Of a stretch of DNA of 64,000 nt, positions 7,512 through 17,226 are shown one piece after another. Numbering within the stretch: the first letter of the stretch is position 1; the number at the start of each line of letters is the position of its first letter. A program made the position numbers and the translations under genes. The notes below the pieces were generated by a model, which saw nothing but the letters and a program-made list of their open reading frames with translations, did no database searches and was not told where the DNA came from. Origin of the DNA: an uncultured Prevotella sp. (GTDB taxonomy: Bacteria; Bacteroidota; Bacteroidia; Bacteroidales; Bacteroidaceae); contig ONBG01000001.1 in NCBI GenBank assembly GCA_900316015.1, forward strand, positions 186,001 to 250,000. Direction: 5' to 3'.

Positions 7512-9946
7512 TCGTACATGGAATTCCACCATGTGGAATCGTCTTGTAGCCATTTGGCAAACCACGCGAAAATCGTGTTCTGCCATTTGATTCGTTTGTT
7601 ATAGTCGGTGATATGATGGTTCTGACCCTCCACGACAACGAATGCCGTTGGACGGTTCAGTAATCTCAAGGCCGTATACATCTGGATGCTCTCTCCAATA
7701 GGCACGTTCGTGTCAGCCGTTCCATGGAGGAAGAGCAAGGGAGTGTGGATCTTGTCTGCATTGAACAATGGACTATGATTCACGAACAAGTCCTTGTTTG
7801 ACCAAGGATAGCTGTTTGCCATCGACACTTCGCTATAGGAATAGCCCCAATAGCCTTCTCCCCAGTAACTGGTATGGTCGCTAATGCCAGCGTGTGAAAT
7901 GGCACATGCGAAGAGATCCGTCTTGGTTTGCAAGTACTGTGTCATGAATCCACCGTATGAAGCGCCGATGCATCCAATCTTTTTAACGTTGACAAAAGGA
8001 TGCGCCTGACAGAACTTTTGGGTTCCCTCGATGATGTCCTGGGCTGGCCCTTCTCCTGCGCTATTCACATGGCGGGAGGCAAACTCCTGTCCGAAGCCGG
8101 TAGCACCACTGGGTTGTACCACATATACCACATAGCCTAAGGCTGCGTACAGATTGCCAGGGTAGTGACTCTCAAAGTATCTGCTTGTAGGAGAACATCC
8201 TCCATAGTAGTATACGACCATTGGATATTTGTGGGTGGCATCGAAATGGGGAGGAAGATAATAGCGGCCATAGATCGTGTCGCCACGTGAACTGACAAAG
8301 TTCCAAGGCTCGCATTTGCCTAAGGTCACATTCTTGAGCCGTTCCGTGTTGACATCCTCTAATACGGTTGACTTTTTGTTGGTAAGGTTCATGGTATAGA
8401 GACGGTCGGAGTTGGAAACCCCTTGACCTACATATGCCATGACAGGAGCCTTCTCTGCGACAGAGAAGCGGTAAACCATATCCTCTGATTCCGGTAACTG
8501 CTCTATCTTCAAGGTCTTGCTGTTGATGCGATAGATATGCTCGTAGTCACGGTCGAAGGCATTGAAATAGATCTTGTTGTCGTATGAGCTCCAGACGAAG
8601 TTGTCAATGCAAGGATTGAAATATTTTGTCAGGGGAGTTGCTTTCTTGTTGGTGCAGTTGACAAGGTACAGCTGATTGTCAGTCATGCTGGGTATCCTGC
8701 CTTCTGGGACATTCTTTCCAATACCGTTCAGGCATTCCGGTGAACCGATAACGGCAATGTACTTGGCATCGGGTGAGAACTTCCCGTTTGCGATAAATCC
8801 GTCATTTTCAATGATAGGTTCCGACTCCATGGTCTGCACATTCAACCTATACAAGGAATACACAGTAGTGGGACGACTTGTTAGATGAGGACGGCTTACC
8901 ATGTACAAGACATACTTGCCATCTTTGGAGATATCGCAAAGGTTTACTTGATGGTAGCCATAGGTCAGTGGTTGAGTGGTTCCTGTGGCAAAGTCGTATT
9001 TCTCTAAGCTGGTGCGGTTACGCCAGCCCGGCTGCCTGTCTTCAGGAGCCACATACTGATGTACGTCCCGATCATCTTTTGGACCTTCTGTCTGCTTTTC
9101 CAAGATTACATAGTCACCTTGTGGCGAGAGTGTGTAATAGCCATCAGGAAGATGCTGGCAAAGGATCGTCTCCTTGCCTGTCGCCACGTCTACTTTTACC
9201 AGTTCCTTGCCCTGGTCGCCAACTCTGTCGAAATAATAGCTGTTGGAACCCTGCATCCAATGGATGCTCTTGTCGGTTTTCAATACGGTGCGCCCTGTCT
9301 TCAGGTCTGTTATCTTCCACCGATAAGAAGACTGATTGGCATTGATCTGGTCGGATATGCAACTTAATAGATAATGCCCGTCGTATGAGATGGCACTGCT
9401 GAGGATCCTCTTCCCATTCATGATGTCAGACAAGGCAATAGGACGCTCTTCGCTCGTGCCTACTTGGATCAGGTTGTTTTGGTCGGAAGAGACGGTAACA
9501 TCTAAGGAGTCTTTCTCTCCTTTGGAAGAGACATACTTAATGACGACCTGATGCGTGCTTGGGATCAGGTTCAGGGAGCCATCCGTTTTCTTGCCATCCA
9601 CGAATATCTGGTAGTTTTTCAACTTCCCAACCGAAATGTTGGCCTTTGCATATCCAGTGTTCGTCAGTTGAAATTGCAGTAAATGGACAGCATAGTCTTC
9701 ATCAGAGGTTGGAACAAGCGCACCGGAATACAGCTTTCCTTGTGCAGCCTTCTCCAAGTCAACAGGCATATTGAGAACTGTTTCTGGACCAAACTTCTTC
9801 TTGTTTACGTCCATACTGTCAACCATGATAGGTTGTTTGATCATCATGGGACCCGCGTATCGGAAGTTCTTCACATGAATATTCCCCGCGAAGCCCAAAG
9901 TCGCTGCCATGAATCCGGCAGATAGGAAAATTAGTTCTTTTTTCAT
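7496..9946 (-). CDS. S9 family serine peptidase (DPP IV / prolyl oligopeptidase-like)
   Basis: 816 residues. A signal peptide (about 1-20) and a beta-sandwich-like N-terminal part precede a WD40-like propeller with 'SPQGDYVIL', 'SKDGKYVLYM' and 'SPDAKYIAVIG' repeats. The C-terminal alpha/beta hydrolase has the nucleophile in GASYGGF (Ser about 663), Asp about 745 in HGTADTNVP, and His about 777-778 in EGQNHHIT. It should cleave short peptides, probably after Pro or Ala, in the periplasm. The ATG at 9946 is preferred to longer in-frame starts: it gives the signal peptide and lies 44 bases after the -7 box at 9990-9997, which upstream starts would overrun. Convergent with susCD, which may be coincidence or a shared peptide-uptake role. 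Confidence 0.92.
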   Translation of the reverse strand: MKKELIFLSAGFMAATLGFAGNIHVKNFRYAGPMMIKQPIMVDSMDVNKKKFGPETVLNMPVDLEKAAQGKLYSGALVPTSDEDYAVHLLQFQLTNTGYAKANISVGKLKNYQIFVDGKKTDGSLNLIPSTHQVVIKYVSSKGEKDSLDVTVSSDQNNLIQVGTSEERPIALSDIMNGKRILSSAISYDGHYLLSCISDQINANQSSYRWKITDLKTGRTVLKTDKSIHWMQGSNSYYFDRVGDQGKELVKVDVATGKETILCQHLPDGYYTLSPQGDYVILEKQTEGPKDDRDVHQYVAPEDRQPGWRNRTSLEKYDFATGTTQPLTYGYHQVNLCDISKDGKYVLYMVSRPHLTSRPTTVYSLYRLNVQTMESEPIIENDGFIANGKFSPDAKYIAVIGSPECLNGIGKNVPEGRIPSMTDNQLYLVNCTNKKATPLTKYFNPCIDNFVWSSYDNKIYFNAFDRDYEHIYRINSKTLKIEQLPESEDMVYRFSVAEKAPVMAYVGQGVSNSDRLYTMNLTNKKSTVLEDVNTERLKNVTLGKCEPWNFVSSRGDTIYGRYYLPPHFDATHKYPMVVYYYGGCSPTSRYFESHYPGNLYAALGYVVYVVQPSGATGFGQEFASRHVNSAGEGPAQDIIEGTQKFCQAHPFVNVKKIGCIGASYGGFMTQYLQTKTDLFACAISHAGISDHTSYWGEGYWGYSYSEVSMANSYPWSNKDLFVNHSPLFNADKIHTPLLFLHGTADTNVPIGESIQMYTALRLLNRPTAFVVVEGQNHHITDYNKRIKWQNTIFAWFAKWLQDDSTWWNSMYDKMPE

Positions 9947-9989
9947 TGTCAAAGGTTTAATCATTTCATAGTGAACTATTGTCACGGTG

Positions 9990-9997
9990 CAAAAGTA
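9990..9997 (-). promoter_or_regulatory. -7 promoter box for the S9 peptidase
   Basis: Minus strand reads TACTTTTG followed by CACC, matching TAnnTTTG, 44 bases upstream of the ATG at 9946. Confidence 0.7.
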
Positions 9998-10041
9998 CAA
10001 AAAAAAATGAATTGCCATATCATTTATTGGGGATTTCGCCA

Positions 10042-10212
10042 GATTCGTATTCTCTTTGAATCGGATAGGTTCCATCTCAAAAATAAAAATAGGAACTGTG
10101 TCATTTGCAATTCTCTTGATGAGCACCCTCTTGGATGAAGATAGGCTCCATCTCGGAAATAAAAATAAAATCTGTTTTATTTTGTATTTCTCTCGATTTG
10201 CACTATCTTTGC
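10042..10212 (+). repeat. Degenerate tandem promoter module upstream of dxs
   Basis: Two copies of a module are offset by 76 bp: GATAGGTTCCATCTC followed by AAAAATAAAAATA at 10064-10091, and GATAGGCTCCATCTC followed by GGAAATAAAAATA at 10140-10167. Similarity continues for about 60 bp after each. The second copy ends in the dxs -7 box TATCTTTG; the first has CCTCTTGG there and looks decayed. A remnant of a third copy may precede 10064. A related module lies at 16022-16107. It fills most of the 288-bp divergent gap between the S9 peptidase and dxs. Confidence 0.7.
10204..10211 (+). promoter_or_regulatory. -7 promoter box for dxs-trkA-trkH-manA
   Basis: TATCTTTG followed by C, 23 bases before the dxs ATG; it is the 3' end of the repeated module. 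Confidence 0.75.
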
Positions 10213-10234
10213 AAAGATATTCATACACGGATTC

Positions 10235-12121
10235 ATGGATAAAGAAAAGTTCGGGTTATTAAGTAAAATAAAATATCCGGAAGATTTGCGGAAGTTGAGC
10301 GTCGAGCAGCTACCGGAGGTCTGTGATGAACTGCGCCGCGATATCATTGATGAGGTATCAGTGAATCCTGGACATTTCGCTTCCAGTCTTGGCGCAGTAG
10401 AGATCACCGTTGCCTTGCATTATGTTTTCCATACTCCCGATGATCGTATTGTATGGGATGTGGGGCATCAAGCTTATGGGCATAAGATCCTGACAGGTCG
10501 GCGCGATATTTTTTATACGAACCGTAAATTGCATGGAATCCGCCCTTTCCCCTCACCGTTGGAAAGTGAATACGATACCTTTACCTGTGGTCATGCTTCC
10601 AACTCGATCTCAGCGGCACTGGGGATGGCTGTTGCAGCGAGGAAGACTGGGAAGGACAACCGACATGTGGTGGCTGTCATCGGGGACGGGGCCATGAGCG
10701 GTGGTCTTGCCTTCGAAGGCTTGAACAACGTCTCGTCCACTCCTAATGATATGTTGATCATCCTGAATGACAACGATATGAGCATCGATCATGCAGTAGG
10801 GGGGATGGAAAAGTACTTGCTCAATCTGGATACCAATGAGACCTATAATAAGATCCGGTTCAAGGCTTCTCAATGGTTGCATGCCAAGGGCTATTTGAAT
10901 GATAACCGCAGGAAAGGTTTGATCCGGTTGAACAATGCCATCAAGTCTGCAATCAGTCACCAGCAGAATATCTTTGAGGGCATGAATATTCGGTATTTCG
11001 GTCCTTTTGATGGACATGACGTGAAAGAAATTGTCAGGATCTTGCGACAGATCAAGGACATGAAGGGTCCGAAACTCTTGCATCTGCATACCATTAAAGG
11101 CAAAGGTTATAAGCCCGCTGAGCAGGCTGCGACGATCTGGCATGCACCAGGAAAGTTTGATGTTGCCACGGGGGAGCGCATTGTAAAGGATTGTAGCCAT
11201 GAGCCACCGAAATATCAAGACGTGTTTGGAAATACCCTTCTGGAACTGGCAGAACAAAACCCAAGGATAGTGGGAGTGACTCCTGCCATGCCAACCGGCA
11301 GTTCCATGAATATCCTTATGAAGGCTATGCCCGACAGAGCCTTTGATGTGGGGATTGCTGAAGGTCATGCCGTTACCTTTTCCGCAGGGATGGCAAAAGA
11401 TGGACTGATCCCTTTTTGTGCCATTTATAGTGCTTTTGCCCAGCGTGCTTACGATAATGTAATCCATGACATGGCACTTCTCAACCTTCCTGTCGTTCTT
11501 TGCCTGGATAGGGCAGGGCTGGTGGGGGAGGATGGTCCCACCCATCATGGGGTCTTTGACATGGCAGCCTTGCGGCCAATCCCGAACCTGACGATCTGCT
11601 CCCCCATGGATGAGCATGAGCTTCGAAGGCTGATGTACACGGCCCAGTTGCCTGATAAGGGTAGCTTCGTCATCCGTTACCCACGTGGAAGGGGCGTCTT
11701 GGTTGACTGGAAATGCCCGTTCGAGGAAGTAATGGTGGGAACAGGTCGTATCCTGAGGAACGGAACAGACATGGCGATCCTCAGTATAGGTCCTGTGGGG
11801 AATAACGTGGAAGCAGCAATTTCAGAAATTGGCGAGGCAAGGAGCGTCGCCCACTATGACATGAGATTCCTAAAGCCCTTGGATGAGCATATCTTGGAAG
11901 AGGTGGGAAGGAATTTCTCGAGAATTATCACCATAGAGGATGGCGTGATTCAAGGTGGCCTTGGATCCGCCGTATTGGAATGGATGAATGACCACGGCTA
12001 TCACCCAGCTGTGACAAGGTTGGGAATTCCTGACCGTTTTATCGAGCATGGGAGCGTAGAACAACTCCAAGAGATTGTAGGTATAGACAAAGAGTCGATC
12101 AAAAAGGAAATAATGAAATGA
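10235..12121 (+). CDS. dxs: 1-deoxy-D-xylulose-5-phosphate synthase
   Basis: 628 residues. It condenses pyruvate and glyceraldehyde 3-phosphate, with thiamine diphosphate, to DXP, the first step of the MEP isoprenoid pathway and a precursor for thiamine and pyridoxal. Seen: '[17 protein letters not shown]', the TPP/Mg motif '[18 protein letters not shown]' with 'ILNDNDMSI', the transketolase pyrimidine-domain segment '[15 protein letters not shown]', '[14 protein letters not shown]', and a C-terminal transketolase domain ('[13 protein letters not shown]'). Length is normal. Its TGA overlaps the trkA ATG by the ATGA arrangement, implying translational coupling. Confidence 0.97.
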   Translation: MDKEKFGLLSKIKYPEDLRKLSVEQLPEVCDELRRDIIDEVSVNPGHFASSLGAVEITVALHYVFHTPDDRIVWDVGHQAYGHKILTGRRDIFYTNRKLHGIRPFPSPLESEYDTFTCGHASNSISAALGMAVAARKTGKDNRHVVAVIGDGAMSGGLAFEGLNNVSSTPNDMLIILNDNDMSIDHAVGGMEKYLLNLDTNETYNKIRFKASQWLHAKGYLNDNRRKGLIRLNNAIKSAISHQQNIFEGMNIRYFGPFDGHDVKEIVRILRQIKDMKGPKLLHLHTIKGKGYKPAEQAATIWHAPGKFDVATGERIVKDCSHEPPKYQDVFGNTLLELAEQNPRIVGVTPAMPTGSSMNILMKAMPDRAFDVGIAEGHAVTFSAGMAKDGLIPFCAIYSAFAQRAYDNVIHDMALLNLPVVLCLDRAGLVGEDGPTHHGVFDMAALRPIPNLTICSPMDEHELRRLMYTAQLPDKGSFVIRYPRGRGVLVDWKCPFEEVMVGTGRILRNGTDMAILSIGPVGNNVEAAISEIGEARSVAHYDMRFLKPLDEHILEEVGRNFSRIITIEDGVIQGGLGSAVLEWMNDHGYHPAVTRLGIPDRFIEHGSVEQLQEIVGIDKESIKKEIMK

Positions 12122-13461
12122 AGATAATCATTGTTGGGGCTTATGCCATTGGAACACATCTTGCAAAATTGCTATCAAGAAGCAATAATGACATTACTCT
12201 TATTGACGAGGATGAGGAGCGATTGACAAAGATTGGCAATGACTACGACATCCTTACCATGCAAGGGAATCCCAGTAGTATTCATGTCCTGAGAGACGTG
12301 AAGACAGATTCGGCAGACTTGTTTATTGCAGTCTCGCCCGATCAAAGCTTGAATATAAACTGCTGTATATTGGCGAAAGCACTGGGAGCCAAGAAAACTG
12401 TGGCAAAGGTAGATGACGCTGAGTACGTGGAGCCTGAGATTCAGGAGTTCTTCGGGAAATTGGGAGTCAGTTCTGTGATCTATCCGGAGATGCTGGCGGC
12501 GAAAGATATCAATAACGGATTGAAGATGTCGTGGGTGCGCCAGCGGTGGGATGTGCATAATGGCGCATTGATTATGTTGGCAATCAAGCTCCGTGAGACC
12601 TGTGAGATCCTGAATGAACCTCTCAAAAATCTTTGTGGACCAGATGATCCCTATCATGTTGTTGCTATCAAGCGTGGTGGAGAGACCATTATCCCCGGTG
12701 GAAACGATGAATTGAAATTGTTCGACCTTGCTTATTTCATGACTACCAAGCAATATATCCCTTATATAAGGAAGATTGTAGGTAAAGAACACTATGTCGA
12801 TGTCAAGAATGTCATGTTCATGGGAGGAGGTGCAACAGCGGTCCGGGCAGTTAAGACGATGCCGGAGTATATGGATGCAAAGATCATTGAGCTGGACCAG
12901 GATCGCTGTGAGCGGCTCAACGATCTCTTGGAAACAGATAAGGTACTGGTTATTAACGGTGATGGGCGCGACATCCCTTTGCTTTTGGAAGAAGGGATAA
13001 AGAATACGCAGGCTTTCGTTGCCTTAACGGGGAATGCAGAAACAAACATCTTGGCATGCCTGACGGCAAAACGAATGGGCGTGCGCAAGACTGTTGCCAT
13101 GGTGGAAAATGTGGATTACGTCAGTATGGCACAAGGACTCGATATTGGGACAATCATCAATAAGAAAGTAATTGCAGCCAGTCATATTTACCAGATGATG
13201 TTAGATGCAGATGTGATGAATGTCAGGTTCTTGATGACTGCCAATGCCGATGTCGCTGAATTTATTCCTAAGGAAGGGTCTAAGGTGACTCGGAAGTGCG
13301 TGAAAGACCTGGGACTTCCCAAGGGAATGACGATCGGCGGGCTGGTTCGCGATGATGAAGGCAACCTCGTTTCTGGTAATACACAGATTCAGGCGGGTGA
13401 TTCTGTCGTGGTGTTCTGCCACGATTTGGATTTGAAGAAAATAGAAAAGATGTTTATATGA
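12118..13461 (+). CDS. trkA: Trk potassium uptake regulator TrkA
   Basis: 447 residues, built of two RCK modules, each an NAD-binding Rossmann domain (starting [17 protein letters not shown] at residue 3 and '[15 protein letters not shown]' near 228) followed by a TrkA_C domain. It is the cytosolic nucleotide-sensing ring gating TrkH. The first glycine motif is unusual (GAYAIG rather than GAGxVG). Its ATG overlaps the dxs stop by four bases and its own stop overlaps trkH by four bases, so the three are tightly coupled. Confidence 0.95.
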   Translation: MKIIIVGAYAIGTHLAKLLSRSNNDITLIDEDEERLTKIGNDYDILTMQGNPSSIHVLRDVKTDSADLFIAVSPDQSLNINCCILAKALGAKKTVAKVDDAEYVEPEIQEFFGKLGVSSVIYPEMLAAKDINNGLKMSWVRQRWDVHNGALIMLAIKLRETCEILNEPLKNLCGPDDPYHVVAIKRGGETIIPGGNDELKLFDLAYFMTTKQYIPYIRKIVGKEHYVDVKNVMFMGGGATAVRAVKTMPEYMDAKIIELDQDRCERLNDLLETDKVLVINGDGRDIPLLLEEGIKNTQAFVALTGNAETNILACLTAKRMGVRKTVAMVENVDYVSMAQGLDIGTIINKKVIAASHIYQMMLDADVMNVRFLMTANADVAEFIPKEGSKVTRKCVKDLGLPKGMTIGGLVRDDEGNLVSGNTQIQAGDSVVVFCHDLDLKKIEKMFI

Positions 13462-14915
13462 TCAATTTCAAGGTTGTATACAAGGTCATAGGATCATTGT
13501 TGTTCATGGAGTCAACATTGTTGTTCTGGTGCTTTGTGATGGCGTTCTTCTATCATGAAGACGACACCTTGGCTTTTTTGGTTTCTGTGTTGACTACCTT
13601 ATTTTTCGGGTTTCTCCTGCATTTTATGGGTAGGGACTCAGACAACTCCATGTCACGAAGGGATGCCTACTTGGTCGTAACCCTTTCTTGGATCATCTTC
13701 AGCGCATTTGGCACGTTGCCTTTCCTCATCAGTGGATATGTGGATAATTTCACGGATGCTTTTTTTGAGACCATGTCAGGGTTTACGACGACAGGAGCCA
13801 CCGTGATAGACGACGTAGAACGATTACCCCATGGACTGTTGTTCTGGCGCTCGTTAACACAATGGGTTGGTGGATTAGGTATCGTTTTCTTCACCATCGC
13901 TATCTTGCCTTCTATGACGGGTGGATCCGTGAAGGTCTTCTCTGCAGAGGCAACAGGTCCTATTCGTACAAAACTACATCCAAGGCTGAGCACAAGTGCG
14001 AAGTGGATATGGTCTTTTTACATGATTCTGACCCTTGCCTGCATGGCATCTTACATGGCTTTTGGCATGAACTGGTTTGATGGCATCAACTATGCCATGA
14101 CTTCCACGGCGACAGGTGGATTCTCTACCCATAATAATAGTGCGGAGTACTTCCATTCACCTGGCATGGAATATACTTGTACAGTCTTCTGCTTCCTTTC
14201 TGGCGTGAATTTTACTCTTTTGTATTTTGCCATAGCCAAGTTGAAACTCAAGAGCCTTTTTAGCAATTCTGAGTTCAAATTCTATTTGACTCTCGTAGCT
14301 GCGAGCACCTTGTTCATTATGGTTGAGCTCATGATTCACAATTCTTACAATTTGGAGCATGCGTTTCGGTCGGCTGTTTTCACGGTAGTGTCTTTCTGTA
14401 CCACCACAGGACTCTTTAATGACGATGCGGGAAAATGGCCACATGTCACTTGGGTAATCCTTTCCATTTGCATGTTCTTTGGGGCGTGCTCTGGTAGTAC
14501 AAGTGGCGGACTAAAATGTGTCAGAGGAGCCATGTTGGTCAAAAGCATCCGGAATGAGTTCAGGCAAATGCTTCATCCGAATGCAATCTTGCCTTTAAGG
14601 ATCAATGACGTGAATATCTCCTTACAGAAAAGAGTGACGCTGCTCTCCTTTCTGACTGTTTATCTGATGATCTGCCTTGTCGGATCATTGTTGATGATTA
14701 TGATGGGCATTGACAATACCAATGCCATTACGATCACCTTAAGCTGTGTTGGAAATGTTGGACCGACGCTTGGATTGGAGATAGGACCGACAATGTCATG
14801 GAGCCAGTTGCCTGTGATTGCAAAATGGATATGCTCCTTTATGATGCTACTGGGACGTCTGGAAGTCTTTTCTGTCTTGGTTATTTTTACGAGAACATTT
14901 TGGAAAGAGAATTAA
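13458..14915 (+). CDS. trkH: Trk potassium channel subunit TrkH
   Basis: 485-residue inner-membrane protein of the TrkH/KtrB superfamily, which moves K+ as the partner of TrkA. The four pore loops with selectivity-filter glycines are visible as 'MSGFTTTGATV', 'TSTATGGFST', 'GSTSGGLKC' and 'CVGNVGPTLG', separated by long hydrophobic helices. It begins ATGA over the trkA stop. Gene manA follows after 21 bases without a visible promoter, so it may share the transcript. Confidence 0.95.
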   Translation: MINFKVVYKVIGSLLFMESTLLFWCFVMAFFYHEDDTLAFLVSVLTTLFFGFLLHFMGRDSDNSMSRRDAYLVVTLSWIIFSAFGTLPFLISGYVDNFTDAFFETMSGFTTTGATVIDDVERLPHGLLFWRSLTQWVGGLGIVFFTIAILPSMTGGSVKVFSAEATGPIRTKLHPRLSTSAKWIWSFYMILTLACMASYMAFGMNWFDGINYAMTSTATGGFSTHNNSAEYFHSPGMEYTCTVFCFLSGVNFTLLYFAIAKLKLKSLFSNSEFKFYLTLVAASTLFIMVELMIHNSYNLEHAFRSAVFTVVSFCTTTGLFNDDAGKWPHVTWVILSICMFFGACSGSTSGGLKCVRGAMLVKSIRNEFRQMLHPNAILPLRINDVNISLQKRVTLLSFLTVYLMICLVGSLLMIMMGIDNTNAITITLSCVGNVGPTLGLEIGPTMSWSQLPVIAKWICSFMMLLGRLEVFSVLVIFTRTFWKEN

Positions 14916-14936
14916 TGAACTAAAATATAGATCAAT

Positions 14937-15899
14937 ATGAAACCCATTAAGTTTAATCCACTCTTGAAGCAGACACTTTGGGGTGGAGAAAAGATTATTC
15001 CCTTCAAACACTTACATGAACAATTAGACCATGTTGGAGAAAGTTGGGAAATCTCTGGCGTTCCTGGCAATGAGACAATTATCAGTGAGGGAGAACTTAA
15101 AGGCAAGAACCTGAATGATGCTGTCAAAGAACTGAAAGACAGTTTGGTAGGAACAGACAACTACAAGCGCTTTGGAGATGAGTTCCCTTTGCTCATCAAG
15201 TTTATTGATGCCCAGCAGGATTTGTCCATACAAGTGCACCCTACAGATGAAATTGCACACAAGCAAGGGAAAGAAAGGGGAAAGACGGAGATGTGGTATA
15301 TCATGGACTCAGCCCCGACAGCCAAACTATACAGTGGATTAAAAATGCATCTTACCCCGGAGAGTTATAAGAAGATGGTTGAGAATGATACAATCTGTGA
15401 TGCCCTTGCCCAATATTCTGTCAAGGAAGGGGATGTTTTCTTCTTGCCAGCAGGACGGATTCATGCGATTGGGGCAGGATGCTTCTTAGCGGAAATCCAA
15501 CAGACTTCCGATGTTACTTACCGTATTTACGATTATAAAAGAAAGGACAAGAATGGCAATTATCGGCAACTCCACACGAAAGAGGCTGCAGAATGCATCA
15601 ATTATCATGTTGAGGATACCTATAGGACAGAGTATGTCCCGCAGAAAAACCAGGGAGTGAGCGTTGTGCAATGTCCTTATTTTAATACTGCAGTCTATGA
15701 TTTAGATGAACCTATGACGCTCGATTATACAGAGCTTGACAGCTTCGTCATTCTGATAGGCGTAAAAGGGAATGGTACCGTTACGGATAATGAAGGCAAT
15801 ACCTTCTCCTTGAATACCGGAGAAACCGTTCTCATCCCCGCAACGACGAAAACACTGCATGTCGAAGGTTTGGTTAAGTTCTTAGAAACTTATGTGTAA
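14937..15899 (+). CDS. manA: Mannose-6-phosphate isomerase, class I
   Basis: 320-residue zinc enzyme interconverting mannose 6-phosphate and fructose 6-phosphate, feeding GDP-mannose for glycans or mannose catabolism. The cupin core shows 'WGGEKIIPFK' near the N-terminus, the metal-binding 'QVHPTDEIAHKQG' (His about 101) with 'KTEMWYIM', and the third ligand region 'VFFLPAGRIHAIGAG' (His about 175). Length fits the short bacterial class. It lies 21 bases after trkH and is probably the last gene of the dxs unit. Confidence 0.93.
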   Translation: MKPIKFNPLLKQTLWGGEKIIPFKHLHEQLDHVGESWEISGVPGNETIISEGELKGKNLNDAVKELKDSLVGTDNYKRFGDEFPLLIKFIDAQQDLSIQVHPTDEIAHKQGKERGKTEMWYIMDSAPTAKLYSGLKMHLTPESYKKMVENDTICDALAQYSVKEGDVFFLPAGRIHAIGAGCFLAEIQQTSDVTYRIYDYKRKDKNGNYRQLHTKEAAECINYHVEDTYRTEYVPQKNQGVSVVQCPYFNTAVYDLDEPMTLDYTELDSFVILIGVKGNGTVTDNEGNTFSLNTGETVLIPATTKTLHVEGLVKFLETYV

Positions 15900-16021
15900 G
15901 TTGGGTTGAGCATCAGCATGCTCATTGGAATGCCTGTGGTATTTCTATGGGCATGCTTGCTTTTTCCTGCAATCAGCTATGAGAATGTTCCTTGTTCCTA
16001 TCAAGTATGGGTTGGTCGTGG

Positions 16022-16107
16022 ATCTTTGAATGAGTCATATTGGTCCACTCTTCTATAAATAAAAAGAAAAATCTTTTTGTATTTCAACTGATTTGTACTA
16101 TCTTTGC
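16022..16107 (+). repeat. Second locus of the promoter-bearing repeat
   Basis: The stretch TCTTTGAATG...GTCCACTC...ATAAATAAAAAG...TTTTGTATTTC...CTGATTTGTACTATCTTTGC aligns with the two copies upstream of dxs (10042-10212) through about 85 bp, ending in an identical TATCTTTGC box. It makes up most of the 238-bp gap after manA, which otherwise holds a small hairpin GAGCAT-CAGC-ATGCTC near 15907. Confidence 0.65.
16099..16106 (+). promoter_or_regulatory. -7 promoter box for the TPR protein
   Basis: TATCTTTG followed by C, 31 bases before the ATG at 16138. It rules out the longer frame opening at 16093. Confidence 0.75.
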
Positions 16108-16137
16108 GGACAATTCAAATCAATAATTAGAAGGAAT

Positions 16138-17028
16138 ATGAGCTTTTGGAAATCATTGTTCGGGAGCAAGGAAGAATCTCCGGAAGAGAAAAAGAAAGAA
16201 GATGATGCCAGGAATTTTGACATCTTGAAATATGATGGAGTGGCAGCCTTAAAGGTTCACGAACTGGAACATGCCATTAAGTGCTTTAACAAAGCATTGG
16301 AGATCAAGGAGGATCTTGAAATCCGAGATTATCTCTCACAAGCCCTTATCCAGAATAATGAATTGCTGGCAGCCTATGCCCAGTTGCAGAAACTTGTGGA
16401 AGCCCAACCGGATAACATCAAAATTTGGGAGCGGATGGCACGTGTTGCTTATCTGATGGAAGACTATGGCGCAATGTCAGATGCTTGTGAGAAGGCGTTG
16501 CTGCTTGACAAGGATAACCCTGAGGTGTCGTTTCTTTATGCCCGTGCTTGTCTGGGACATGGTGAGGAAGTGAATGCAGTTGCCATGCTCACGAAAACCA
16601 TTGCTATTAAGCCTGACTTTTTAGATGCATATTTGCTACGTGGCCAAACCTTATTGAAAATGGGGGATACCAAAGGAGCTGCCGAAGATGCAGACTATCT
16701 GGTAGAAAAAGCTCCGGACAATGAAGATGCACTCCTGCTGAAGGCAAAGGTAGAGGAGGCGTTGGGACATCATGAAGATGCCATTACTTATTATAATAAG
16801 GTGATAAATGCTAATCCTTTTTGTATCGATGCTTTCAAAGGAAGAGGGGCTATCCGGCTCGCACAAGGTGATACCAAGGGTGCAGAGGAGGACATGAAGT
16901 CCGTTCTCGAACTCGATCCAAAGAAAGCGGCAGAGGTAAATGGAGAATATACGGGCGAAGGTACTGAGGATATTCAGCAGAAAACAGAGCAGGCTTATAG
17001 AAATAATAATCCTTTCGGCTTGGGATAA
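16138..17028 (+). CDS. Tetratricopeptide repeat protein
   Basis: 296 residues with no signal peptide. After a charged N-terminus (MSFWKSLFGSKEESPEEKKK) come about six TPR units, for example 'AALKVHELEHAIKCFNKALE', 'WERMARVAYLMEDYGAMSDA', 'ALGHHEDAITYYNKVINANP' and 'GRGAIRLAQGDTKGAEEDMK'. It is probably a cytosolic scaffold; the partner is unknown. It is monocistronic between its own promoter and the Phe/Tyr operon promoter. Confidence 0.85.
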   Translation: MSFWKSLFGSKEESPEEKKKEDDARNFDILKYDGVAALKVHELEHAIKCFNKALEIKEDLEIRDYLSQALIQNNELLAAYAQLQKLVEAQPDNIKIWERMARVAYLMEDYGAMSDACEKALLLDKDNPEVSFLYARACLGHGEEVNAVAMLTKTIAIKPDFLDAYLLRGQTLLKMGDTKGAAEDADYLVEKAPDNEDALLLKAKVEEALGHHEDAITYYNKVINANPFCIDAFKGRGAIRLAQGDTKGAEEDMKSVLELDPKKAAEVNGEYTGEGTEDIQQKTEQAYRNNNPFGLG

Positions 17029-17115
17029 GAAACGCATAGGAAGATATGATCTTACACTTCTTCGTTTTTTATTTAAAAAAACAGCGAATTGTTTGGTAGA
17101 ACCAAATAAAAGTTA

Positions 17116-17123
17116 TACTTTTG
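17116..17123 (+). promoter_or_regulatory. Promoter of the Phe/Tyr operon
   Basis: TACTTTTG followed by C matches the -7 box, and TTTG at 17092-17095 lies 20 bases upstream as a -33 element. The start point is expected near 17128, about 20 bases before the leader ATG and 210 bases before pheA. Confidence 0.75.
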
Positions 17124-17148
17124 CATGCAGAAACAAAATGATGAAATC

Positions 17149-17226
17149 ATGAGCCAATTGAACGCATCTTTTTATTACTATTATTTTTACTTTGCAAGGA
17201 ATTGTGAAGCGGGAAGTTGCGTGTAA
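17149..17226 (+). CDS. Phe/Tyr-rich leader peptide of the aromatic operon
   Basis: A 25-codon frame from ATG 17149 to TAA 17224-17226. Residues 8-15 are FYYYYFYF, eight consecutive aromatic codons (three Phe, five Tyr) at 17170-17193, an arrangement not expected by chance directly before a Phe/Tyr biosynthesis operon. Thirteen bases after this run lies the 5' arm of an antiterminator (17206-17215), itself inside the leader frame. The role inferred is a sensor of charged tRNA-Phe and tRNA-Tyr: stalling in the run leaves that arm free, while a ribosome reaching the stop codon covers it. A four-codon frame (ATG ATG AAA TCA TGA, 17138-17152) ends over the leader ATG and may couple initiation. No homology claim is made. 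Confidence 0.85.
   Translation: MSQLNASFYYYYFYFARNCEAGSCV

Noticed and set aside
9947-10228. N-terminal extension of the S9 peptidase
   Set aside because: The extra residues would cross the peptidase promoter and the repeat module and would bury the signal peptide.
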